Shown in pieces: positions 36,980-44,591 of a stretch of DNA of 64,000 bases. Below the pieces are notes generated by a model, which ran no database searches, had not been told where the DNA came from, and worked only from the letters and a program-made list of their open reading frames with translations. Made by a program: the position numbers and the translations under genes. The DNA comes from Psychrobacter sp. P11G3 (GTDB lineage Bacteria > Pseudomonadota > Gammaproteobacteria > Pseudomonadales > Moraxellaceae), in assembly GCF_001435845.1 (NCBI RefSeq), contig NZ_CM003596.1, positions 1,922,001 to 1,986,000 of the forward strand, read 5' to 3'. The first letter of the stretch is position 1. Every line of letters begins with the position of its first letter.

Positions 36980-38221
36980 TTAAGATAGGCTGGCTTTATA
37001 ATCTTGATAATCAAACTCACGCTGGATATCGATACTGCCATCTAATCGGCGGATGACTATCGCTGGCATGTTGACACCATTGAACCAGTTTTTCTTGACC
37101 ATCGTATAACCTGCAGCATTGCCAAAGGCGATCTTATCACCTATCTGAAGATTACTCGGTAATGCATACTCACCAAAGATATCACCTGCCAAGCAAGAAC
37201 GGCCATAAATAATGGTATGGTCTGCCGACTCAGTATCAGCTTCAGACGGTGCAGCTTCTGCAGGATTGCCAATAGGCGCAATATCAGCAGCAGTATTATT
37301 GATCGCAGCAATCGGTGCTGACTCACGATAAATCAATAGATCAAGCATATGCGCTTCAATAGAAGCATCAACGACTGCTAGGTTTTTTTCGTTATGCATG
37401 GTATCTAACACAGTAGTTACCAACGTACCCGCACCATGGATGCTTGCTTCACCTGGCTCAAGATACACTTGCACGCCATAGGTTTCGCTAAACGTTTTCA
37501 AACGTGCAGCCAATTTTTCTAATGGATAGCCAGGCGCGATAAAGTGGATACCGCCGCCCAAGCTCACCCACTCAAGTTGCGCTAAGATACCACCAAATCT
37601 AGCTTCGATATCAGCCAAGCTTTCACTAAAAGCTTCAAAACTGTCATTTTCGCAATTGTTGTGAATCATAACGCCAGTGATATCGCCAAGTACTGCTGCG
37701 ATTTTATCTTTATCGTGCTCACCAAGACGGCTAAATGGACGCGCAGGATCAGCAATCAAAAACGATGAGTTGCTGGTCTTAGGGTTGAGTCGTAGACCTA
37801 CAGGTATATTTTGCGCGGCGGCTTGCGCTTTAAAAGCGTTGAGCTGTGAGATTGAGTTAAAAATGATTTTATCCGCATAGTTCAGCACTTCAGGGATCTC
37901 GTCTGCACTATAGGCGACGCTATAAGCATGCGTTTCTTTCTTATCTTGGCTATTGGCATCATCGTTATTACCAAAGGTCTCATAGCCTAATCTGACTTCG
38001 TTAAGTGAAGATGAAGTCGTGCCATGCAGATAAGGCTGCATCACATCAAACACGCCCCATGTGGCAAAGCACTTTAGTGCCAATAGTGCTTTTGCACCAG
38101 ACAGCTCACATAGCCTAGCGATGATTTTCATATTGGCGACGATGGCCGCTTCATCAAGCACGTAGTAAGGCGTTGATGGCAATGACGCGTTGATAGAATT
38201 CTCTAGATTTTTTGCATTCAT
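36980..38221 (-). CDS. nspC: Carboxynorspermidine decarboxylase NspC
   Basis: PLP-dependent fold-III (alanine-racemase-like) decarboxylase that forms norspermidine or spermidine from the carboxylated precursor. The PLP Lys is in LLALKCFATWGVF. SLGGGIHF, YLEPGEASIHGAGTL and the C-terminal Cys in GRSCLAGDIFGEY follow the family. About 30 extra residues rich in Ala, Pro and Glu (around 310-340) interrupt the barrel/sheet region before GRSCLAGD. The partner dehydrogenase lies downstream. The start is opposite a DUF924 gene, with a 99-base divergent promoter region. Confidence 0.93.
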   Translation of the reverse strand: MNAKNLENSINASLPSTPYYVLDEAAIVANMKIIARLCELSGAKALLALKCFATWGVFDVMQPYLHGTTSSSLNEVRLGYETFGNNDDANSQDKKETHAYSVAYSADEIPEVLNYADKIIFNSISQLNAFKAQAAAQNIPVGLRLNPKTSNSSFLIADPARPFSRLGEHDKDKIAAVLGDITGVMIHNNCENDSFEAFSESLADIEARFGGILAQLEWVSLGGGIHFIAPGYPLEKLAARLKTFSETYGVQVYLEPGEASIHGAGTLVTTVLDTMHNEKNLAVVDASIEAHMLDLLIYRESAPIAAINNTAADIAPIGNPAEAAPSEADTESADHTIIYGRSCLAGDIFGEYALPSNLQIGDKIAFGNAAGYTMVKKNWFNGVNMPAIVIRRLDGSIDIQREFDYQDYKASLS

Positions 38222-38320
38222 AATAGATTACCTAATAGACACTCTGCTGTTGCTATCTTGACAGACAGATATAAATATTTGCGCTATAGTAGACTAAATT
38301 CATCATAATTAGAATATCTT

Positions 38321-38986
38321 ATGGCACTCTCAACCGATTATTCCACCTCAGCCAGTCGATCCCATTCATCACAATTGGATCCGAAAAACATAGATTTGAC
38401 TTATCTAGATCCTGATGCGCGTACCGTGTTGGATTTTTGGTTTGATAAAAACAATGAAGCGTACTGGTTTGAACAAAACGATCGTTTTGATAAGCAAATA
38501 CAAGATAAGTTTGGCAGTATTTGGGAAGCAGCGAAACAAGGCGAATGTGTCACTTGGCGTATCGCAGAATCATCATTGGATGGTAATAGCTCGATAACGG
38601 CATTGGCAGGACGCTTGGCAGAAATTATTGTGCTAGATCAGTTTTCACGTAATTTATGTCGCGGACAAGCAAGTGCATTTGCACAAGACGGTATGGCCTT
38701 AGCACTCGCCCAAGAAGCCATTCAACAGCCTTATTTTGATACTCTACCAATGCAATGGCGTAGATTTATTATCATACCGTTTATGCACTCTGAGTCGGCC
38801 ATGATTCATAAGCGTTATTTACCGCTATTTGAACAATTAGATGATGCAAACACATTAGCTTTTGAACATCGTCACAAACAAATCATTGATCAATTCGGGC
38901 GATATCCACATCGCAACGAGGTACTAAATCGCGACTCAACCGAAGATGAAAAGAACTTTTTAAAACAGCCTAATTCATCATTTTAG
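38321..38986 (+). CDS. DUF924 family protein
   Basis: Conserved protein of the DUF924 family. Marks are LDFWFDKNNEAYWFEQNDRFD, GRLAEIIVLDQFSRNLCRG (LDQFSRN is nearly invariant), the paired PMQWRRFIIIPFMHSESAM, and QIIDQFGRYPHRNEVLNR. The fold is an all-helical TPR-like bundle and no reaction is known. The first 25 residues are a Ser/His-rich extension. It diverges from nspC. The family call is firm; function is unknown. Confidence 0.9.
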   Translation: MALSTDYSTSASRSHSSQLDPKNIDLTYLDPDARTVLDFWFDKNNEAYWFEQNDRFDKQIQDKFGSIWEAAKQGECVTWRIAESSLDGNSSITALAGRLAEIIVLDQFSRNLCRGQASAFAQDGMALALAQEAIQQPYFDTLPMQWRRFIIIPFMHSESAMIHKRYLPLFEQLDDANTLAFEHRHKQIIDQFGRYPHRNEVLNRDSTEDEKNFLKQPNSSF

Positions 38987-39030
38987 GCCACATTCCTAGT
39001 ATTGTATGAAGATAATCAAAGTTATTACAC

Positions 39031-39076
39031 AAAAAGAAGGTCTGAGCCATATCACTGGTTCAGACCTTCTTTTTTA
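39031..39076. terminator. Bidirectional intrinsic terminator
   Basis: AAAAAGAAGGTCTGA (39031-39045) pairs with TCAGACCTTCTTTTT (39060-39074), a perfect 15-bp stem with a 14-base loop. It sits between the converging DUF924 and CAP-lipoprotein genes. Confidence 0.92.
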
Positions 39077-39107
39077 CGACAAATATTTAGAGAGTATTAG
39101 ATACTTA

Positions 39108-40349
39108 TCAGTAATTTACCTTACCAGTAGTAAACGTAAATGACTGCTGCTCTAATGTTTTATCGTCAACCAAAATATCGAAGCTGACCTTATATTCGCT
39201 ATTACCATAAAGTCCACAATTACCACCTTTATTACTACCTGATTCACAGCTTTTGAGCGCATCCGTTAATGGCAAAATAAATGCTTCATTCGTTGGTAGC
39301 GCATAATTCGTACCTTTGTACGGATCATTGTCAGAATCAAGCAATTGAATCGGCACATCTATATTGCGCTGCACATCTCGGAATTTAACGTTACTCACTT
39401 TAACTTTATCAGCGGATGGCATGTTGATATAAACCGGCTGTCCGATAGGATCAGTACGCAAATTGCGCCCAGAGCCTCTGACTGGATTTGGGGTTTCGTT
39501 ATAAAGTGCAGTGACTGTCCCCATCACATCTTGACATGGGTACGTAAAAACACCTTCAAGCGTTTTATTTGCCGTGGTTTTTGTCCCTGCAGCATTGCTT
39601 ACCAAAACATAGCCTTTGTTGTTAGCAGCATTTTTACCACTAGGCGTATAGGTAACCACTCCTGTTCCTACTACACCTGAGGTTGGCAACATTAAAGAGC
39701 GTAGATGATAAGGCGCTGACAACAACGACTTTGCCATAGAGCTTGCCACGGCTTCTGTACTTAAAAAATTGCCTGCCGAACTGTAATAGACAGACTGGGC
39801 AATGTTTTCAGTGACACCATATTGAGAATTGCCATAGTCTGCATTGATCAATCGATCTGCCAGATCTAATCCACTGAAAAAAGGATTGTTAGAACCTGTC
39901 ACACTAGCAATATCGCTGATCTCATTTTCAAAATGCGCGTTAAAGCTGGTTGGCGAGCTATTAGCAAATACATGTTTAATATAATTTGCATGCTGAATAG
40001 CAATATCATCTAGTTCTGTATCAACGGATAAACCATTTAGACCACAGCTGGTTCTTGCTAGACTGAACTGATTATTTGCACTCAGTGCTGCTTGTACATT
40101 ATTGTCAGCTGACCCATTACCATCAACGTTAGGAATACCACCATTTTGTTCAGTTGGTGTCGCTATAATCGGAGCAGAAATAATTGGTTCCGACGTTGTT
40201 GGCTGGGCTGTTTCATCACTTTGTGAACTGTCTGGTGTATTAGCAGATGTAGAACTGCTATCAGAATCACCACCTCCACCGCACGCGCTGAGAAATATTG
40301 TTAAAAATAGCACTGCCGCAAGATTTTTCTGAGAAGTATAAGAAGTCAT
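39108..40349 (-). CDS. CAP-domain (SCP-like) lipoprotein
   Basis: Predicted outer-membrane or periplasmic lipoprotein. The signal segment FLTIFLSAC has lipobox Cys23, followed by a Gly/Ser/Asp/Thr-rich linker to about residue 85. A CAP-like region then shows CGLNGLSVDTELDDIAIQHANYI, NIAQSVYYS and SAPYHLRSLM, with the His-containing strands and VTENIAQ helix of the cysteine-rich secretory protein fold. The C-terminal half (about 270-413) is a separate beta-rich domain with Cys pairs. I infer a surface protein of unknown target. The ATG at 40349 fits. Confidence 0.75.
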   Translation of the reverse strand: MTSYTSQKNLAAVLFLTIFLSACGGGGDSDSSSTSANTPDSSQSDETAQPTTSEPIISAPIIATPTEQNGGIPNVDGNGSADNNVQAALSANNQFSLARTSCGLNGLSVDTELDDIAIQHANYIKHVFANSSPTSFNAHFENEISDIASVTGSNNPFFSGLDLADRLINADYGNSQYGVTENIAQSVYYSSAGNFLSTEAVASSMAKSLLSAPYHLRSLMLPTSGVVGTGVVTYTPSGKNAANNKGYVLVSNAAGTKTTANKTLEGVFTYPCQDVMGTVTALYNETPNPVRGSGRNLRTDPIGQPVYINMPSADKVKVSNVKFRDVQRNIDVPIQLLDSDNDPYKGTNYALPTNEAFILPLTDALKSCESGSNKGGNCGLYGNSEYKVSFDILVDDKTLEQQSFTFTTGKVNY

Positions 40350-40684
40350 CGCTCATCCTATAAAATAATAACCTGTTTGTGAAAAGCAATGAGAATAAAA
40401 ATCAGCTACAGGGTTGTTAGTGATTGATTTAACAGTGTTTTATTTCAATATAATATCTATTGTATTACAAATTATGAACTTTTGCTCATTATTTTGTAAA
40501 AAAACCTGCTACTCGCGATTGCAAGTAACAGGTTTCTTTTTAGAACTATAAATCAACACTAAGCTTAGGCTGTTTTTAAGGCAAAGATATCATGTATAAA
40601 GTACGATTATTTTGTCTCCGCTATACAGTCACTTTTTCATGAACACGTTTCTATAGTCACTTTTCTATAGCCACTTGTTTATAG
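40350..40684. other. Intergenic region between the CAP lipoprotein and rnhB
   Basis: 335 bases. It holds a terminator for rnhB (40498-40536) and the upstream region of the lipoprotein gene. A tail of short direct repeats (cacttgtttatag-type) occurs near 40640-40680, close to the rnhB stop. Confidence 0.4.
40498..40536 (-). terminator. Intrinsic terminator downstream of rnhB
   Basis: AAAACCTG (40501-40508) pairs with CAGGTTT (40529-40535), with ACT/AGT pairing further in. The minus-strand 3' side continues into a T-run. It is about 150 bases past the rnhB stop. Confidence 0.7.
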
Positions 40685-41563
40685 CTACTGTATTTCTAGC
40701 GCTTTTCTTACTGGTGCAAAACTACGTCTATGCGTTGATAAGACACCATGTTTTTCGATCGCTTCCATATGCGCGCGCGTCGGATATCCTTTGTGTTTGG
40801 CAATACCGTATTCCGGATATTGAGCATCCAGTGTATACATTGACTCATCACGACTTACTTTTGCCAATATACTGGCCGCTGCAATACTAGTATGGCGTGC
40901 ATCGCCTTTTACCCACGCTTGGCAATCAATCGCAGATGGCGCTATCTCTAAATTTTTAAAACTATCATAGTTCAAATCAGGGCAACGATTTCCATCAAAC
41001 AGTACTTCGATTTTTAATTGATTGAGCGACGTGCTGTTATCATTTCCAGTAGTCGAGAATTTTTCAAAAATTACTTCTAGCAATGATTCAGTACATAAGC
41101 GCATACCAAGCATCGTTGCCTGCAAGATGTTCACTTGGTCGATCACTGCTGCCGGTATATCAGCGACGATATAGCCGATAGCATGCTGCTGAACCAATGG
41201 ATAAAGGATATCGCGCTTTTTTTCACTCAGTTGTTTGGAGTCTGTCAGTATCGACAACGGCGTGTCTTTAAGCGGTTGTTCCTCAATCAATCCTGACCAA
41301 GTCGCAGGTAATATTGCCGCCGCCACATTGACGCTGCCTAGTAATGGCCCACGTCCTGCTTCATCAACGCCGATTTGTAGTATTGATTGCTCTGTCCCTT
41401 GGTTACCATTAGTCAGATATTGAGTAATCAACTCAGCGGTATTCATTTGCCCATATAAACGTATGGGCGCTGCTAACTGAATATATTGTCCTTTGACATC
41501 AATTTGCTCAATATTGATGTCAATTATTTGAACTGGGCTTTCTGTACTGTGTTGAATATGCAT
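40685..41563 (-). CDS. rnhB: Ribonuclease HII
   Basis: Removes ribonucleotides from DNA and RNA from RNA-DNA hybrids. The catalytic DEAGRG motif is intact ([16 protein letters not shown]), with [48 protein letters not shown] and the end [18 protein letters not shown] giving the rest of the active site. The enzyme core begins at about residue 60; the first 55-60 residues are an extension not found in the usual ~200-aa enzyme. An in-frame ATG at residue 40 could also start translation. It lies 22 bases after lpxB. Confidence 0.93.
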   Translation of the reverse strand: MHIQHSTESPVQIIDINIEQIDVKGQYIQLAAPIRLYGQMNTAELITQYLTNGNQGTEQSILQIGVDEAGRGPLLGSVNVAAAILPATWSGLIEEQPLKDTPLSILTDSKQLSEKKRDILYPLVQQHAIGYIVADIPAAVIDQVNILQATMLGMRLCTESLLEVIFEKFSTTGNDNSTSLNQLKIEVLFDGNRCPDLNYDSFKNLEIAPSAIDCQAWVKGDARHTSIAAASILAKVSRDESMYTLDAQYPEYGIAKHKGYPTRAHMEAIEKHGVLSTHRRSFAPVRKALEIQ

Positions 41564-41585
41564 AATATTAACAGGTCTTTCTCAT

Positions 41586-42902
41586 TTAATTAGGATTAAT
41601 AGTATCGGTATTTTGGATAAACCACTGTTCAATCACGCTGTTTGCAGGCTCATGGTTGCTTTGCTGTTGTAATGACTGCTTTGTCACTAGTAAGTCGTGT
41701 AATTGCTCGGCATAAGCGCGTGGTTGCAGCAATCGCATTACGGTGCGGCAAATATTGTCACCGCTCGCCTGCTCTTGAATCAGCTCAGGTACGATTGGCG
41801 CATTAGCCAATATATTAGGCAATGCCACATATGGTACTTTTACCAGACGCTTGGCTATTTGGTAAGTTAGCTGATTTAATTGGTATACCACTACCATCGG
41901 ACGTTCAAGCAGCATTGCCTCCAGCGTTGCTGTCCCAGATGCTAGCATCACGATATCTGATGCTGCCATAGCATGTTGGCTAAATTCTGGCTGGGTATCA
42001 TCGTAAACCACAACGATTGCCGCACGTAGCTGTTCTGAGCGTTGGTCGATCACTTCTTGCACGATATATTGATGGTTTTGATCGACTGTTGGAATGATGA
42101 AGCATAGCTTAGGATCTAACAGGATTAACTTTTGGATACCATCAAGCATCAATGGCAAAATAGCTGTAATTTCACCGCGTCTAGATCCTGGCATCACACA
42201 AATAAGCTGACTCACATCATCGAAGCGTTCGATGAAGAACTGCTGCAACCCATCGTTGTCCCAAACGAGCTCACTGCGACGTTGATTGATTGGTATATCG
42301 ATTAGGTTCTGATCAATGGTTCGTAGTAAGGGATGACCCACACAGATCGCTGGATGGTTATGTCGCTCATAAACTGGCAACTCAAATGGGAATAGGCATA
42401 GCACCAAATTGGTCGCCGCTTTAATATTATGGATACGCGACTCGCGCCACGCCCAGATAGAAGGACTGACGTACTGCACACAGAACACGCCTTGGGGCTT
42501 TAGTTTTTTGGATACTCGTAAATTAAAGTCAGGCGCATCAATACCGACGAACCAATCAATATTAGCAGCCTTAAATGCGCTCAGTAGCTCGCGGCGCGCT
42601 TTGAGCAAATCGGGTAGCTGCGACATGACTTCGACCAGACCCATCACTGCCAAGCGCTCTAACGGAAAAATACTCTGTAGCCCTTGCGCTTGCATTTTTG
42701 TACCGCCTACGCCTACCCAGACAATATCATCACGTAGATTATTCATTTGCCGCATAAAATCTGCGCCTAAGCTGTCACCAGATATCTCACCTGCGACGAT
42801 GCCTATCACTAGCGGCGTAGCATTTATATTTGGTACTTGAGAATCCGTCTCGGCTTGATGAATGAGGTCAGTATGGTGATGAGACGTAGCAGAATCTGTC
42901 AT
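41586..42902 (-). CDS. lpxB: Lipid-A-disaccharide synthase LpxB
   Basis: Membrane-associated GT-B glycosyltransferase joining UDP-diacylglucosamine and lipid X to form lipid A disaccharide. Motifs include VAGEISGDSLGADFM, VGVGGTKMQAQGLQS, GIDAPDFNLRV, VSPSIWAWRESRIHNI, FPFELPVYERH, VMPGSRRGEI and ASGTATLEAMLLERPMVVVY. A polar N-terminal leader of about 30 residues precedes the core. The lpxB-rnhB order is common in gammaproteobacteria; lpxA and fabZ are not in the window. Confidence 0.96.
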   Translation of the reverse strand: MTDSATSHHHTDLIHQAETDSQVPNINATPLVIGIVAGEISGDSLGADFMRQMNNLRDDIVWVGVGGTKMQAQGLQSIFPLERLAVMGLVEVMSQLPDLLKARRELLSAFKAANIDWFVGIDAPDFNLRVSKKLKPQGVFCVQYVSPSIWAWRESRIHNIKAATNLVLCLFPFELPVYERHNHPAICVGHPLLRTIDQNLIDIPINQRRSELVWDNDGLQQFFIERFDDVSQLICVMPGSRRGEITAILPLMLDGIQKLILLDPKLCFIIPTVDQNHQYIVQEVIDQRSEQLRAAIVVVYDDTQPEFSQHAMAASDIVMLASGTATLEAMLLERPMVVVYQLNQLTYQIAKRLVKVPYVALPNILANAPIVPELIQEQASGDNICRTVMRLLQPRAYAEQLHDLLVTKQSLQQQSNHEPANSVIEQWFIQNTDTINPN

Positions 42903-43330
42903 GACAAGCTCTCGATATTAGAAATACACAAAATAGAATAACCGTTATTATAAAATATAACGTAATAAATCAGCGATATGCCCTTATGAATAATATTCGC
43001 ACTCATCCGCACTGTTCTAATGCTACAGTTTGGGCCACCCATCGCTAATGTTGCTATCATACTTGACGATGATACAAATAGCGAAATTCACGCATAAAAT
43101 CTGAGCGTTATGCACCAAAAACTCATCCAACTCTTATTAATAGATAGAAAAACCAAATGCTAAACGTGCATTTAGAATGTCAAATATCATGCTAAGTCTC
43201 TATAAGTATAACTAAGTTTTAGTTTTCTCATTCCAGTTATCAGTCAATTAACTGCTCGACTACCCTTGTCAACCAACACTTTTGTCCGCATAATGAATGT
43301 TCCTATAAATCAGCTAGACGATATATAACC
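42903..43330. other. Divergent intergenic region lpxB / DAHP synthase
   Basis: 428 bases with no ORF that looks real. A leader-peptide attenuator for aromatic amino acids was looked for and not seen. No operator of the TyrR type (TGTAAA-N6-TTTACA) is evident. Confidence 0.3.
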
Positions 43331-44413
43331 ATGACAACATCAGTTACCCATAATGCAGATATTGACGACGTGAATATTGAAAAATTTATTCCTTTGATTA
43401 CTCCCGCCGAGCTAAAAGCCGAGCTGCCTCTGTCAGACGACGCGTATAACACCGTACTAAAAGGTCGTAATACTATTCAAGATATCTTGGATGGTAAAGA
43501 CAAGCGTTTGTTTGTGGTCATTGGCCCTTGCTCTATTCACGATATCAAAGCCGCTCACGAATATGCCGATCGTTTAGCCGTATTGGCAAAAGAAATCGAA
43601 GACAGTGTATTTGTGGTCATGCGTGTTTATTTTGAAAAACCTCGTACGACGGTTGGTTGGAAAGGCATGATCAACGACCCTGACATGAATGACAGCTTTG
43701 ATATAGAAAAAGGCTTGCGCACGGCTCGTAAACTGCTACTTGATTTGAATGAAAAGGGTTTACCTTGCGCGACCGAAGCACTTGATCCAAATACACCGCA
43801 GTACATTCAGGATCTAATCAGCTGGTCAGCCATTGGTGCACGTACCACTGAGAGCCAAACGCATCGCGAAATGAGCTCTGGCTTATCATGCCCAGTTGGC
43901 TTTAAGAACGGTACTGATGGCGGCATGACAGTTGCTGTAAATGCCATGCAAGCGGTTAAAGAAGGTCATAGCTTCTTAGGTCTGTCGTCAGACGGTAAAG
44001 TCTCTATCATCAAATCTAAGGGTAATCCTTACGCGCATGTAGTACTTCGCGGTGGTAACGGTAAACCTAACTATGATGAAACTGCGGTAGCCCAAGTTGA
44101 AAACGAGCTAGCAAAAGGCAAGACCAATAGCAAGATTATGATTGACTCTAGCCACGCCAACTCAGGTAAAGACCCTTACCTACAACCGATGGTTATCAAA
44201 AACGTTGCTGAACAAATTCAAAATGGCAATAAATCAATTATCGGTATGATGATTGAGAGTCACTTAAAAGGCGGCAATCAAAAACTGACTGCTGATTTGA
44301 GCCAGCTTGAGTACGGCAAATCAATCACCGATGGTTGCCTAGATTGGGATAGCACCGTCACAGCATTACGCGAATTACGTGATATGGTAAAAGATGTGCT
44401 TCCAAATCGCTAA
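43331..44413 (+). CDS. aroG: 3-deoxy-7-phosphoheptulonate (DAHP) synthase, class I alpha
   Basis: Joins phosphoenolpyruvate and erythrose-4-phosphate, the first step of aromatic amino-acid synthesis. Motifs are VVIGPCSIHD (metal Cys), KPRTTVGWKG (substrate loop), GARTTESQTHREMSSGLSCPVGFKNGTDG, VVLRGGNGKPNYD and IDSSHANSGKDP. The 360 aa with a 30-residue leader fit the AroF/G/H class with feedback site. Which amino acid inhibits it cannot be fixed; the symbol aroG is by similarity only. Confidence 0.9.
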   Translation: MTTSVTHNADIDDVNIEKFIPLITPAELKAELPLSDDAYNTVLKGRNTIQDILDGKDKRLFVVIGPCSIHDIKAAHEYADRLAVLAKEIEDSVFVVMRVYFEKPRTTVGWKGMINDPDMNDSFDIEKGLRTARKLLLDLNEKGLPCATEALDPNTPQYIQDLISWSAIGARTTESQTHREMSSGLSCPVGFKNGTDGGMTVAVNAMQAVKEGHSFLGLSSDGKVSIIKSKGNPYAHVVLRGGNGKPNYDETAVAQVENELAKGKTNSKIMIDSSHANSGKDPYLQPMVIKNVAEQIQNGNKSIIGMMIESHLKGGNQKLTADLSQLEYGKSITDGCLDWDSTVTALRELRDMVKDVLPNR

Positions 44414-44449
44414 TAGCTATCCGCGATAAATTATCGTCGAGCAAACAAT

Positions 44450-44488
44450 AAAAAGCCCCTTTCGCACTGATGTGAAAGGGGCTTTTTA
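44450..44488. terminator. Bidirectional intrinsic terminator
   Basis: AAAAAGCCCCTTTC (44450-44463) pairs perfectly with GAAAGGGGCTTTTT (44474-44487). It separates the converging DAHP synthase and pepN genes. Confidence 0.93.
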
Positions 44489-44591
44489 TTTCTGAACGTT
44501 TTATAAGAAATACTGTATTCTAAAACTTGATTAGCAATGACCATCAACGATACGTGTTTCATTAATTGGTCAGAGCTAACCCTGCTCTCAA

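Noticed and set aside
42903..43330. Attenuator or TyrR box for DAHP synthase
   Set aside because: Looked for a leader peptide rich in Phe/Tyr/Trp and for TyrR-type sites; none was seen.
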